From Streptomyces globisporus (GTDB lineage Bacteria; Actinomycetota; Actinomycetes; Streptomycetales; Streptomycetaceae): a stretch of 64,000 nt of DNA. Below are positions 15,194 to 24,197 of this stretch, piece after piece. The notes under the pieces are model-generated. The model did no database searches. It saw only the letters and a program-made list of their open reading frames with translations, and was not told the DNA's origin. The stretch lies in contig BMTG01000011.1 of NCBI GenBank assembly GCA_014649555.1, forward strand, positions 62,001-126,000, read 5' to 3'. The position numbers were made by a program, and so were the translations under genes. Position 1 is the stretch's first letter. Each line of letters opens with the position of its first letter.

Positions 15194-17362
15194 ATGACAT
15201 CCACTCCGGGCACCGCTCCCGGCGGCCAGAGCAGGCTGAGACGCCGCGCGGGCACGGCCGCCGTCGCCGCCCTGCTGCTCGCGGGGATCCCCGTCGGCGC
15301 GGCGGTCAGCGCCGACGCCGGCACCCCGAAGACCGCCACCGGGCCCCAGGGACAGAAGCTCACCGTCTCGGCCAACACGGGCCTCGACCCGGCCGGGCAG
15401 AAGGTCCGGGTCCAGGGCGAGGGGTACGGCCTCACCACCGGCATCTACGTCGCCCTGTGCAAGGACAACGGGGACAACCGCGTGCCCTCCCCCTGCCTCG
15501 GCGGCGCGGACATGAGCGGCGGTTCGAAGACCTCGCAGTGGATCGTGCCCCCGGGCGACCCGTACGAGGGCGATCTCGCGCAGGCCTTCGGGCCCGGCGG
15601 GACCTTCGACGTGGAGATCGAGATCGCGCAGAAGGGCGACGGCCTCGACTGCGCCGAGGTGGCCTGCTCCGTCGTCACCCGCGCCGACCACCGCGCCGCC
15701 GGCGACCGTACGCAGGACGTGCGCATACCCGTCGCCTTCGCCGGCCAGGACCCCGGCGACGGCGGCGGCGAGGGCGTCGACGTCCCCGCGGGGACCATCT
15801 CGTACAAGTCCGCCGCCGAGTTCACCACCGCGGGCAAGCCGCTGGACCTGCTGCTGCACCCCGACTCGAAGAAGCTGTACGTCGGTGCGGACAACCTCCC
15901 CGACACGGCCGACGTCGACGAGCGCGGGCTCCATGTGCTGAACCCCGAGACCGGAACGTCCGACAGCTGGATCAGCCAGGCCCCCGGCTCCACCGGTGCG
16001 CTGCGGGCCTCGGCCGCCGCGCGCATCGCGGGACCGCTGCCGGGCGACGGCGTCGTCTACAACTACCCGCTGCGAGGCGTCGGCAGCGCCAAGTCGGGCG
16101 ACGAGGCGGCCTCGGGGGTCTGGCTCACCGGGTCCACGATCACCGACATCGCCCCCGGTACGACCCCGGACACGGTCCTGGTCGCCCAAGGCGCGACGCT
16201 CTCCGAGATCGAGCGGGCCACCGGCACGGCGACCCGGACCCTCACCCTGCCGGGCGGCACCCAGTTCGCCGCCGATCCCGAGCGGGGGGCGCTCTGGTAC
16301 AGCGACTTCGCTGCCGGGAAAATGCACCGCGTGGACCTCACGTCGTTCACGGTCAGCGGCTCCTTCGACCTGCCCGGCGGGCCGGGGGGCATGGCCGGAT
16401 TCACCGAGACGGACCCGGCCACCGGCGCGGTGTGGGTGGGGGTCGACCGGTCGGTGCTGGTCTTCGACGCCGCGGGCACCCTGGTGAAGACGCTCGTCGG
16501 CAAGGACCTGGCCCGTGACGCCGCCTTCGACACGGCGTCGGGCCGCGCCTATGTCGTCCGGCAGGACGGCGGGGACCTCTCCGACCCGGCCAACGACAAC
16601 AACGGCACGCTGACCGTGTACGGCATCGAGGACTTCGCCGTGGCCGCGAAGGACCTGTCGCTGCCCGGCAACCACTCCCAGGCCGGTGCGGCCTCGCTCG
16701 CCGTCGAACCGGGCGGCACCACCGTCTTCGTGACCAGCCCCGCCGAGGGGAAGATCACCAAGCTGGTCCGGCAGGTCTCGCCCCTGGTGACCCGCGCGCC
16801 CGCCGACCTCACGGCGAAGGAGGGCGAGGAGGTCGCCCTCACCGCCGAGGCGGAGGGCGCCCCGGAGCCCACGGTCCGCTGGCAGGTCAGCACCGACGGC
16901 GCGCAGACCTGGAAGGACGTCGAGGGCGCGACGGAGTCCGCCCTCACGTTCACCGCGCGCACCGCGCAGGACGGCTACCGCTACCGCGCCGAGTTCCGCA
17001 ACGACGTCGGCACCACCCGCACCGCCGCCGTGACACTCACCGTCACAGCGGCCACCGGCGGGGACACGGGCGGCGACGTCGGCGGGGACACCGGCGGCAA
17101 CGGCGAAGCCTCGAACGGCGCCGGCAGTACGGGAGGTGACGGGGCGACAGGTGGTGACGGCGGCACGCAGACGAGTGGCGGCTCCACCAACGGCGGCTCC
17201 GACTCCACCGGCGGCACCGGGACCGCTGCCACGTCCGGTGGTGGCAGCCTGGCAGCCACCGGGGCCACTGTGATGTCGGTAACTCTCGCGGCAGCAGGGC
17301 TGGTTGGCGCCGGGGTGCTGGTCCACCGGCGCGCCAGGAGGCGCACGGAGGGCGCACTCTGA
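15194..17362 (+). CDS. Cell-wall-anchored surface protein: iron-locus domain, propeller, Ig-like domain, LAxTG anchor
   Basis: A 722-residue exported protein. After a signal peptide (about 1-40) comes a copy of the domain found in the preceding gene (LCKDNGDNRVPSPCLGG...DCAEVACSVVTRADH, about 50-190). A beta-propeller-like section follows (about 205-530; LLLHPDSKKLYVGAD and similar strands). Next is an Ig-like domain starting TRAPADLTAKEGEEVALTAE (about 535-620), then a Gly/Thr/Ser linker. The C-terminus is a sortase signal LAATG (686-690), a hydrophobic helix and R-R-A-R-R-R, matching the LAxTG specificity of Streptomyces class E sortases. It begins 84 nt after the first gene, behind a GAGG ribosome site, and probably shares the iron-box promoter. 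A role in heme or iron capture at the wall is inferred from regulation and domain association. Confidence 0.75.
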   Translation: MTSTPGTAPGGQSRLRRRAGTAAVAALLLAGIPVGAAVSADAGTPKTATGPQGQKLTVSANTGLDPAGQKVRVQGEGYGLTTGIYVALCKDNGDNRVPSPCLGGADMSGGSKTSQWIVPPGDPYEGDLAQAFGPGGTFDVEIEIAQKGDGLDCAEVACSVVTRADHRAAGDRTQDVRIPVAFAGQDPGDGGGEGVDVPAGTISYKSAAEFTTAGKPLDLLLHPDSKKLYVGADNLPDTADVDERGLHVLNPETGTSDSWISQAPGSTGALRASAAARIAGPLPGDGVVYNYPLRGVGSAKSGDEAASGVWLTGSTITDIAPGTTPDTVLVAQGATLSEIERATGTATRTLTLPGGTQFAADPERGALWYSDFAAGKMHRVDLTSFTVSGSFDLPGGPGGMAGFTETDPATGAVWVGVDRSVLVFDAAGTLVKTLVGKDLARDAAFDTASGRAYVVRQDGGDLSDPANDNNGTLTVYGIEDFAVAAKDLSLPGNHSQAGAASLAVEPGGTTVFVTSPAEGKITKLVRQVSPLVTRAPADLTAKEGEEVALTAEAEGAPEPTVRWQVSTDGAQTWKDVEGATESALTFTARTAQDGYRYRAEFRNDVGTTRTAAVTLTVTAATGGDTGGDVGGDTGGNGEASNGAGSTGGDGATGGDGGTQTSGGSTNGGSDSTGGTGTAATSGGGSLAATGATVMSVTLAAAGLVGAGVLVHRRARRRTEGAL

Positions 17363-17406
17363 CGTCGTAGCCACCCCTGCACCCCTCGGGGCCCCGAGGG
17401 AGATAC

Positions 17407-17448
17407 GTGAACCCCCTGGCCTCACACATCGCCCGCCAGGGGGTTCAC
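17407..17448. terminator. Terminator hairpin, 14-bp perfect stem
   Basis: GTGAACCCCCTGGC (17407-17420) pairs perfectly with 17435-17448 around a 14-nt loop, 44 nt after the surface-protein stop. It closes the iron-regulated transcript. The GTG in its left arm opens a spurious frame and is not a gene start. Confidence 0.8.
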
Positions 17449-17739
17449 GCGTCTCGCGCCGGGGCGCGGCCGGTCCGAGCCCTCCGCGAGCCCTTCCCCC
17501 GGCATCGCCGGCACAAGCGCTTACTCGACTGTCACTCCATCAATATCCTTGCCCACCAGGCGACATCGGACGGTTGCGGCCGATCGGGGGTGTCTGAACC
17601 GAGCCGTCTGAACTTCACGAGAACTCCAGCGAAATGGCACGTGTGTGGATATCGTGCACCGAGCGAGGGCGCATCCGTCAGTCCATGGGATCGGCGGATG
17701 CGTCCCGTTTGTGGGGGTGCAACTGTGGCTGGGGGGCTC
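17449..17739. other. Intergenic region before the polysaccharide locus
   Basis: These 291 nt hold no convincing gene. They are less GC-rich than the flanks and should contain the promoter of the sugar transferase gene. No consensus -35/-10 pair or strong palindrome could be picked by eye. Confidence 0.4.
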
Positions 17740-19299
17740 ATGGGGCATGTCGAAATACCTGATACCGACCTATCCGGACCGGTGGGGCTCCGGGGCGCAC
17801 CGCGCCCTCGCACCGCCGCCACCCGGAATCGCACGGCGGCCCTGGAGCAACTCTGGAGGGCCCCGACGGCTCAGCGCGACCCGGCCGGGCCGGCGCCGGC
17901 CCGGCGGCCGCCCGCGCGCGGCCCGGTCCTCGCCGCACTGACCGACCTGCTGGGTCTGGCCGGTCCGGCCTGGCTGCTGCTGCACTCGGGGGACCAGCCC
18001 CGCCCGTTGGCGGCCGCCGCGGTCTCGGGGGTGCTGTGGGCCGGACTGCGCGGCGCCCGGGGGCGGTACACCGACCGCCTGCGGGCCGAGCCCGGCGGTA
18101 CGGCCCGCACCGTCGGGGCGGTCGGCGACTGGCTCGTGCTCATCGGCCTGCTGGCCGTGCTGCACACGGCGGCGGACAGCCCGGTGGACCCGGCCACGGC
18201 CGTCGTGGCGGTCACGCCGGGGCTGCTGATCGCCGCCGCGGTGGCGGCGCTGCGGTGGTGGCCCCGCTCGGCACGGCGGGCCGGCCGGGTCCGCCGGGTG
18301 CTGCTGGTCGGTGAGGCGGCGGGCGTGGACCGGGCGGCCGGGCTGCTCAACTCCCGTACGGATCACGACTACATGCTGGTCGCCGCCGTTCCCGTGGGCG
18401 CCGCACGACTGGAGCTGGAGGGCGTACAGGTGGCGGGGCACCTCGCGTCCTGCCCGGCCGACGACGACGTGTCGACGGTGCTCGGCGGGGTCTACGCCCA
18501 TGCGGCGGACCTGGTGCTGGTGGCTCCCGGGCCCCAGTTGACCGGCGACCGGCTGCGACGTCTCGGCTGGGGGCTGCACGACCGGGGCGTCGCCCTGTCC
18601 GTGCTCTCCGAGCTGTCGGGGGTGGCGGCCGAACGGGTGCGCCCCGTCACCGCGGCCGGGCTCACCCTGCTGCACATCGCGCCGCCGCTGCGCGGAGGGC
18701 CGCAGGCGATGGTCAAGAACGCGCTGGACCGCACGGGCGCCCTGTTCGGACTGCTCGCCCTGGCACCGCTGTTGCTGGCGGTCGCCTTGAGCGTCCGGCT
18801 GTCCTCGCGAGGGCCGGTCTTCCACCGGCAGGTGCGCCAGGGGCAGCACAACCGGCCGTTCACCATGTGGAAGTTCCGCACGATGGTGCCGGACGCGGAG
18901 CAGCTCAAGGCGCAGCTCGCGGTGGTCAACGAGGTCGACGGGCCGCTGTTCAAGATGCGCAGCGACCCCCGGGTGACTCCGGTCGGCCGGATGCTGCGGC
19001 GTACGTCGATCGACGAACTCCCGCAGCTGATCAATGTGCTGCTGGGCCACATGTCCTTGGTGGGGCCGAGGCCGCCGCTCCCGGAGGAGGCGTCCCGCTA
19101 CGACGAGCGGGAGCACCGGCGGCTCACCGTGAAGCCGGGGCTCACGGGCCTGTGGCAGGTGAGCGGGCGCTCCGACCTGAGCTGGCAGGAGACCGTCTCG
19201 CTCGACCTCTGGTACGTGGACAACTGGTCGGTCGCCGCCGACATGGGACTCCTCGCCCGCACCGTGCGCGCCGTCACCGACGGCCGCGGGGCGTACTGA
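17740..19299 (+). CDS. Exopolysaccharide-initiating sugar transferase (undecaprenyl-phosphate sugar phosphotransferase)
   Basis: A 519-residue membrane enzyme that starts the lipid-linked repeat unit by transferring a sugar-1-phosphate from a nucleotide sugar to undecaprenyl phosphate. The N-terminal half has four hydrophobic segments (about 65-170) and a degenerate CoA-binding-like domain. The C-terminal bacterial sugar transferase domain (about 330-519) shows the membrane-dipping helix after NALDRTGALFG, then FTMWKFRTM, SIDELPQLINVLLGHMSLVG, the PRPPLPEE motif and LTGLWQVSGRS. The ATG at 17740 is preceded by a G-run. A GTG five codons earlier (17725) is an equally possible start. It leads the polysaccharide locus and is convergent with the fucose synthase gene. 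Confidence 0.85.
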   Translation: MGHVEIPDTDLSGPVGLRGAPRPRTAATRNRTAALEQLWRAPTAQRDPAGPAPARRPPARGPVLAALTDLLGLAGPAWLLLHSGDQPRPLAAAAVSGVLWAGLRGARGRYTDRLRAEPGGTARTVGAVGDWLVLIGLLAVLHTAADSPVDPATAVVAVTPGLLIAAAVAALRWWPRSARRAGRVRRVLLVGEAAGVDRAAGLLNSRTDHDYMLVAAVPVGAARLELEGVQVAGHLASCPADDDVSTVLGGVYAHAADLVLVAPGPQLTGDRLRRLGWGLHDRGVALSVLSELSGVAAERVRPVTAAGLTLLHIAPPLRGGPQAMVKNALDRTGALFGLLALAPLLLAVALSVRLSSRGPVFHRQVRQGQHNRPFTMWKFRTMVPDAEQLKAQLAVVNEVDGPLFKMRSDPRVTPVGRMLRRTSIDELPQLINVLLGHMSLVGPRPPLPEEASRYDEREHRRLTVKPGLTGLWQVSGRSDLSWQETVSLDLWYVDNWSVAADMGLLARTVRAVTDGRGAY

Positions 19300-19340
19300 A
19301 TGGCGGCGGGCGGACGGATGCGAGGAGCACCACCGGTGCG

Positions 19341-19364
19341 CCGCCGGGAGGCTGCTCCCGGCGG
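19341..19364. terminator. Bidirectional terminator between convergent genes
   Basis: CCGCCGGGAG (19341-19350) pairs perfectly with CTCCCGGCGG (19355-19364) around a GCTG loop. It lies in the 78-nt gap between the convergent ends of the sugar transferase (19299) and fcl (19378) genes. Confidence 0.6.
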
Positions 19365-19377
19365 CGGCGGCCGACGG

Positions 19378-20361
19378 TCACTGTCCGGGCGGGAGCTGTC
19401 CGAGCCACCAGGCGTAGGTGCGGGCGATGCCGTCGCGCAGCGGGATCTTCGGTGTGAAGCCGAGGGTGTTCAGCCGGGTGACGTCGAGCAGCTTGCGGGG
19501 GGTCCCGTCCGGCTTCGATGTGTCCCAGGCGATGCGCCCCTCGTAGCCCGCCACATCCCTTACGGTTTCCGCCAGTTCACGGATGGTGAGGTCCTCGCCG
19601 CAGCCGATGTTGACGGGTTCGTCGCCGTCGTAGGCCTCCAGCAGGGTCACACAGGCGGCGGCGAGGTCGTCGACATGGAGGAATTCACGGCGCGGCGAGC
19701 CGGAGCCCCACAGGGTCACCTCGGGAGCCTCGTCCCTGCGCGCCTCGTGGAAGCGGCGGATCAGTGCGGGCAGGACGTGCGAGGTCTCCAGGTCGAAGTT
19801 GTCGCCGGGCCCGTAGAGATTGGTGGGCATGGCGCTGATGTAGGAGGCGCCGTACTGCCGCCGGTAGGACTGGGTCTGGACGATTCCGGCGATCTTGGCG
19901 AGGGCGTACGCCTCGTTGGTGGGCTCCAGCTCGCCGGTGAGCAGCGACTCCTCGCGGATCGGCTGGGGCGCGAGCCGGGGGTAGATGCACGACGAGCCGA
20001 GGAAGAGCAGCCGCTGTGTCCCGGCCGCGTGCGCACCCGCGATCACGCTGAGCTGAATGCACAGGTTGTCCTCCAGGAACTGCACCGGATACGTGCTGTT
20101 GGCCATGATCCCGCCCACCTTGGCGGCGGCCAGCACCACGGCGTCCGGGCGGACCTCCTTCAGATACGTCTCGGTCCGCGCGGCGTCGCGCAGGTCGAGG
20201 AGGTCGCGGCCGCGGGTGAGCACCTCGTGGCCGTCGTCGGCGAGGCGGCGGGCCACCGCCGAGCCGACCAGGCCGCGGTGTCCCGCGACGAATATGCGGG
20301 AGCCGGGCCGCAGTAGGGAACGGGCGGATTCCTGGGACGGGACGGGGAGTTCGGTCGTCAT
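19378..20361 (-). CDS. fcl: GDP-L-fucose synthase
   Basis: A 327-residue short-chain dehydrogenase/reductase that epimerises and reduces GDP-4-keto-6-deoxymannose to GDP-L-fucose. The NADP-binding loop is VAGHRGLVGSA (about 25-35), the conserved AAAKVGGIMANS lies at 78-89, and GSSCIYP supplies the catalytic Ser. The Tyr/Lys pair is Y152/K156 in EAYALAKIAG, and NLYGPGDNFD is also typical. The ATG at 20361 is chosen over longer upstream frames, which would extend into the promoter region and the divergent gmd gene. It is divergent from gmd with 114 nt between starts. Together they give GDP-fucose for the polysaccharide made here. Confidence 0.9.
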   Translation of the reverse strand: MTTELPVPSQESARSLLRPGSRIFVAGHRGLVGSAVARRLADDGHEVLTRGRDLLDLRDAARTETYLKEVRPDAVVLAAAKVGGIMANSTYPVQFLEDNLCIQLSVIAGAHAAGTQRLLFLGSSCIYPRLAPQPIREESLLTGELEPTNEAYALAKIAGIVQTQSYRRQYGASYISAMPTNLYGPGDNFDLETSHVLPALIRRFHEARRDEAPEVTLWGSGSPRREFLHVDDLAAACVTLLEAYDGDEPVNIGCGEDLTIRELAETVRDVAGYEGRIAWDTSKPDGTPRKLLDVTRLNTLGFTPKIPLRDGIARTYAWWLGQLPPGQ

Positions 20362-20475
20362 GGCTCGGATTGTGCCAGCAGAAAAGGACTGTGGTGACGC
20401 TTTGCCGCAGAACGCTCCAATTCCGGAATATCGGTGAACATCGCCACCGAGGCGATCAGCAGAGAAGGGGGAATC

Positions 20476-21489
20476 GTGGCGAAGACCGCGCTCATCACCG
20501 GAGTGACAGGCCAGGACGGTTCGTATCTGGCCGAGTTGTTGCTCGACAAGGGATACACGGTGCACGGGCTCATACGCCGTTCCTCAAGCTTCAACACCGA
20601 GCGGATAGACCACATCTACCAGGGTCCCGAGGAGCCGGAGCGCTCCTTCGTCCTGCATCACGCGGACCTGTCCGACGGTGTGGCGCTGGTGAACCTGCTG
20701 CGCGACATCCAGCCCGACGAGGTCTACAACCTGGGCGCGCAGTCGCATGTGCGGGTGTCCTTCGACGCGCCGCTGTACACCGGTGACGTCACCGGGCTCG
20801 GCACCATCCGGCTCCTGGAGGCGGTCCGGGCCAGCGGTATCCAGACCCGGATCTACCAGGCCTCGTCCTCCGAGATGTTCGGCGCCAGCCCGCCCCCGCA
20901 GAACGAGAAGACCCCGTTCCACCCGCGCAGCCCGTACAGCGTGGCGAAGGTCTACTCCTACTGGGCCACGGTCAACTACCGCGAGGCGTACGACATGTTC
21001 GCGGTGAACGGGATCCTCTTCAACCATGAGTCGCCGCGCCGGGGCGAGACCTTCGTGACCCGGAAGATCACCCGGGGCGTCGCCCGGATCAAGGCGGGGC
21101 TCCAGGACCGGCTGCACCTGGGCAACCTGGACGCGGTCCGGGACTGGGGGTACGCGCCGGAGTACGTGGACGCCATGTGGCGGATGCTCCAGTGCGACAC
21201 TCCCGACGACTTCGTCATCGCCACCGGCGAGGGCGTCAGCGTCCGGGACTTCCTGGAGTACGCCTTCGAACACGCGGGCCTCGACTGGCGCGAGCACGTG
21301 CGCTACGACCCGAAGTACGAACGCCCCAGCGAGGTCGACGCGCTGATCGGCGACGCCTCGAAGGCCGAGGAGCTGCTGGGGTGGAAGCCCGAGGTGAAGT
21401 CCCGCGAGCTGGCCCGGATCATGGTCGACGCCGATATCCGCAAGCTGGCCGACCAGTTGTCCGGGGCCGCCGTCCGGGTGGACCGGTGA
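20476..21489 (+). CDS. gmd: GDP-mannose 4,6-dehydratase
   Basis: A 337-residue SDR-family dehydratase converting GDP-mannose to GDP-4-keto-6-deoxymannose, the substrate of the neighbouring Fcl. Motifs present: NADP loop [14 protein letters not shown] (7-20), [15 protein letters not shown], catalytic S-S-S-E (130-133), and the Y154/K158 pair in [12 protein letters not shown]. Downstream comes [16 protein letters not shown], which is typical of Gmd. The start is GTG at 20476, a few bases after AGAAGGGGG. A frame reaching back to 20434 lacks a ribosome site. Degenerate 33-bp repeats begin over the last codons of the gene. Confidence 0.92.
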   Translation: MAKTALITGVTGQDGSYLAELLLDKGYTVHGLIRRSSSFNTERIDHIYQGPEEPERSFVLHHADLSDGVALVNLLRDIQPDEVYNLGAQSHVRVSFDAPLYTGDVTGLGTIRLLEAVRASGIQTRIYQASSSEMFGASPPPQNEKTPFHPRSPYSVAKVYSYWATVNYREAYDMFAVNGILFNHESPRRGETFVTRKITRGVARIKAGLQDRLHLGNLDAVRDWGYAPEYVDAMWRMLQCDTPDDFVIATGEGVSVRDFLEYAFEHAGLDWREHVRYDPKYERPSEVDALIGDASKAEELLGWKPEVKSRELARIMVDADIRKLADQLSGAAVRVDR

Positions 21490-21600
21490 CAGGGCACGGT
21501 CGCCGTGCGCGTGGGCCGGTGAACGGGCCCGCCGGCTGTCCGGGTGGGCCGGCGGACCGGCGTCGCCGTGACGGGCGCCGCCCCCGTGACGGGCGCCGCT
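21478..21600. repeat. Degenerate 33-bp tandem repeats, then an 18-bp direct repeat
   Basis: Units resembling GRCCGGTGAMMGGGC begin at 21481, 21514 and 21547, a 33-bp period that starts at the end of gmd and spans its stop. They are followed by two copies of CCGTGACGGGCGCCGC (21566-21581 and 21584-21599) at an 18-bp period. No function is evident. Confidence 0.5.
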
Positions 21601-21935
21601 CCCTCGGCGGCCGGGTCGGCCTGCTCCGCCACCGGGCCGCCGTCCCCTTACCGGGCCGGCAGGACCGTGCGACCGCCGACGCCCGCACCGGGTCGGCGGC
21701 CACTCATGACTCCCGGCCGACGCTCGCCGCGTCCGTGCCCGGGAAGATCACCGGCGCCTCCGCCGATCTCCACCGACCGCTCGGTGGAGCTCAGGGCGTC
21801 GGCCACGGGCGGGGCCCCGGCCCCGCCTCCCCACTCGCCCCGGCCCTCGGGGGGACGCACCGTCCCCCCGGCCGGTCGGGCGAGGCAGCATCCGCGGCTT
21901 TCGGGCCGCAGCGCGAATCTCACCTTCGGAGCTGA
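21490..21935. other. Gene-free 446-nt stretch between gmd and the LamG protein gene
   Basis: Apart from the degenerate repeats in its first 110 nt, the stretch shows only low-complexity GC-rich sequence and no frame with a ribosome site. The promoter of the downstream three-gene block should lie in its right half. Confidence 0.45.
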
Positions 21936-24194
21936 ATGATGAACGGAAGTACGGGGCGCAGAAGCGGGGGGCGCGGCCGTGTGCGGGCCGCCTCCGCCGC
22001 TCTCGGCCTGCTGGCCGGAGTCCTGACCGCGACCACGGTCGGGGCCTCCCCGGCGGCGGCGCTGACACCGCCGGTCGCCCTCACCGCGGACGACCTCACC
22101 ACCTGGCAGACCAACGGCATCGTCTGGTCGATGGCCGCCGGCGACGGCGTCGTCTACGCGGGCGGCACCTTCTCCACCCTGCGGCCCCCCACCGCGGCCC
22201 CCGGCACGAGCGAACAGCCCGCGGTGAACTTCGCCGCGTTCGACGCGGCGACCGGGACGCCCACCGACTGCTCGCTGTCCTTCACCATCTCCTCGGGGAC
22301 CGCGACCGTACGGGCCCTCGCCCTCTCGCCGGACGGCGAAACCCTGTACGCGGGGGGCCAGTTCGGCGCGGTGAACGGTGTCGGCGTGAGCAACATCGCG
22401 GCGATCGACACCGAGACCTGCACCGTCAGCAACACCTTCAAGATCGGTGTTTCGGCGACCGTGCGGGGGCTCGCCGTCACCGACGACACGGTCTATCTGG
22501 CGGGCGACTTCACCACCGTCGGCGGGCAGACCAGGAGCCACTTCGCCGCCGTCACGACCGGAGCCTCCCTGCTGCCCTTCACGGCCAACGCCGACGAGGT
22601 CGCACGGGCCGTCGAGGTGACTCCGGACGGGCAGAACGTGCTGCTCGGCGGGGATTTCTTCCGGATCAACGGCACGAACACCCACGCCCTGGCCGTCGTC
22701 AACGCCACCACGGGCCAGCTCACCAAGTCCTACCCGGGGTTCATCCACAACAACTCCACGGTCCAGGACATCACCACGGACGCGGGCGGCTTCTACACGG
22801 GCAACGAGGGCACCGGCGGCGGCGTGTTCGACGGACGCATCGCGCTGAACCTCAACAACTTCGAGCAGCGCTGGCGGGACACCTGCCTCGGCGCGACCCA
22901 GTCCGTACTGGTGTACTCCGGGGTGCTGTACAGCGGCAGCCACGCCCACGACTGCGCCAGCATGGGCGCGTTCCCGGACCAGCCGCGCAAGCACCTGCTG
23001 GCCCAGTCGGTCGACGACCCGAAGCTGCTGCCCTGGTTCCCGGACACCAACGACGGGATCGGGGAGCCCGTCGGGCCGCGCGTGATGGCCCAGACGAGCA
23101 GCGGCGGGCGCCACTACATGTGGGTGGGCGGCGAGTTCACCACCGTCAACACCAAGCCGCAGCAGGGTCTGACCCGGTTCGCGGACGGCCCGGACACGGG
23201 CGCGCCCTGGGTGCCCAACGTCAGCCTCTCCACGCTGACCCCCGGGCAGATCGACGTGAACTGGCAGACCAGCTTCGACACCGACGACGGTGAGCTGACC
23301 TACCGGATCTACAAGGACGGCTCCAACACCCCGATCCACACGACGACCGGCTATTCGGTCTTCTGGGACCGCCCGCAGCTGACGTGGACGGACACCGACG
23401 TCGCAGCGGGCGAGACCCACTCGTACCGGATCACCGCGAGCGACGGCACCAACACCAGCGCCAAGTCCCCGGCCCAGTCCGCCACCGTGGCGAGCGCGAC
23501 GGAGGCGTACCCGGCGCGGGTCAGGTCCGACGGGGCGAGCCTCTACTGGCGCTGGGACGAGGGCACGTCCACGTTCGCGCACGACAGCAGCGGCAATCTG
23601 AACAACGGCTTCCTGCGCAACGGGCCCGCCTACCGACAGACCCCGGCGGCGGTCGCCGGGCCCTCGACGGCGATCGGGTTCAACGGCACCGACGAGTACG
23701 CGTACAGCAACCGGCTGCACAGCCAGCCCGCCCGCTTCACCATCGAGACGTGGATCAAGACGACCACCACCCGGGGCGGGAAGATCGTCGGCTTCGGCAA
23801 CATGACCCAGCAGAACAGCACCCGTCACGACAAGCACATCTACATGCGCAACGACGGGCGCCTCGTGTTCGGTGTCCAGAGCGGCGGGGCCCGCACCGTC
23901 GCCACCTCGGGGGCGTACAACGACGGCCAGTGGCACCACGTCGTCGCCACCCAGGGCCCGCTGGGTCAGGGCATGTCCCTGTACGTCGACGGGCAGCTGC
24001 GCGCGTCCAACATCCTGGTCTCCGGCAACGAGAGCCAGCCGGGCTACTGGCGGGTCGGCGGGGACAACCTGTCCGGCTGGCCGAACCGCCCCACCAGCAA
24101 CTTCTTCGCCGGGCAGATCGACGAGACCGCCATCTACCCGACCGCGCTGAGCGGATCCACCATCAGCGCGCACTACGCCCTGAGGAACGGCTGA
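21936..24194 (+). CDS. Secreted beta-propeller / fibronectin-III / LamG protein
   Basis: An exported protein of about 752 residues. The signal peptide (about 1-42) is Arg-rich, then hydrophobic, ending ASPAAA. The first half is propeller-like with at least five repeats of the form Y-x-G-G-x-F-x-x-V/I-x-G (VYAGGTFSTL, LYAGGQFGAVNG, VYLAGDFTTVGG, LLGGDFFRINGT, MWVGGEFTTVN). A fibronectin-III-like domain follows (about 425-515; TYRIYKDG, HSYRITASDG). The C-terminus is a LamG/concanavalin-like domain (about 520-752; LYWRWDEGT, FTIETWIKT, GQWHHVVAT, LYVDGQL). Such modules bind or stick to glycans, fitting its place in a polysaccharide locus. Two adjacent ATGs (21936, 21939) follow GGAG; the second has better spacing. 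The next gene begins 3 nt after its stop. Confidence 0.75.
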   Translation: MMNGSTGRRSGGRGRVRAASAALGLLAGVLTATTVGASPAAALTPPVALTADDLTTWQTNGIVWSMAAGDGVVYAGGTFSTLRPPTAAPGTSEQPAVNFAAFDAATGTPTDCSLSFTISSGTATVRALALSPDGETLYAGGQFGAVNGVGVSNIAAIDTETCTVSNTFKIGVSATVRGLAVTDDTVYLAGDFTTVGGQTRSHFAAVTTGASLLPFTANADEVARAVEVTPDGQNVLLGGDFFRINGTNTHALAVVNATTGQLTKSYPGFIHNNSTVQDITTDAGGFYTGNEGTGGGVFDGRIALNLNNFEQRWRDTCLGATQSVLVYSGVLYSGSHAHDCASMGAFPDQPRKHLLAQSVDDPKLLPWFPDTNDGIGEPVGPRVMAQTSSGGRHYMWVGGEFTTVNTKPQQGLTRFADGPDTGAPWVPNVSLSTLTPGQIDVNWQTSFDTDDGELTYRIYKDGSNTPIHTTTGYSVFWDRPQLTWTDTDVAAGETHSYRITASDGTNTSAKSPAQSATVASATEAYPARVRSDGASLYWRWDEGTSTFAHDSSGNLNNGFLRNGPAYRQTPAAVAGPSTAIGFNGTDEYAYSNRLHSQPARFTIETWIKTTTTRGGKIVGFGNMTQQNSTRHDKHIYMRNDGRLVFGVQSGGARTVATSGAYNDGQWHHVVATQGPLGQGMSLYVDGQLRASNILVSGNESQPGYWRVGGDNLSGWPNRPTSNFFAGQIDETAIYPTALSGSTISAHYALRNG

Positions 24195-24197
24195 GCG

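Noticed and set aside
17407-17739. N-terminal extension of the sugar transferase beginning with GTG at 17407
   Set aside because: The GTG is the left arm of a 14-bp terminator stem, and codon use between 17450 and 17739 is unlike coding DNA here.
21490-21935. Several frames crossing the gap between gmd and the LamG gene, one with repeated P-V-T/P-T-R-T units
   Set aside because: The repetition comes from a degenerate 33-bp DNA repeat, and no ribosome site or family resemblance is present.
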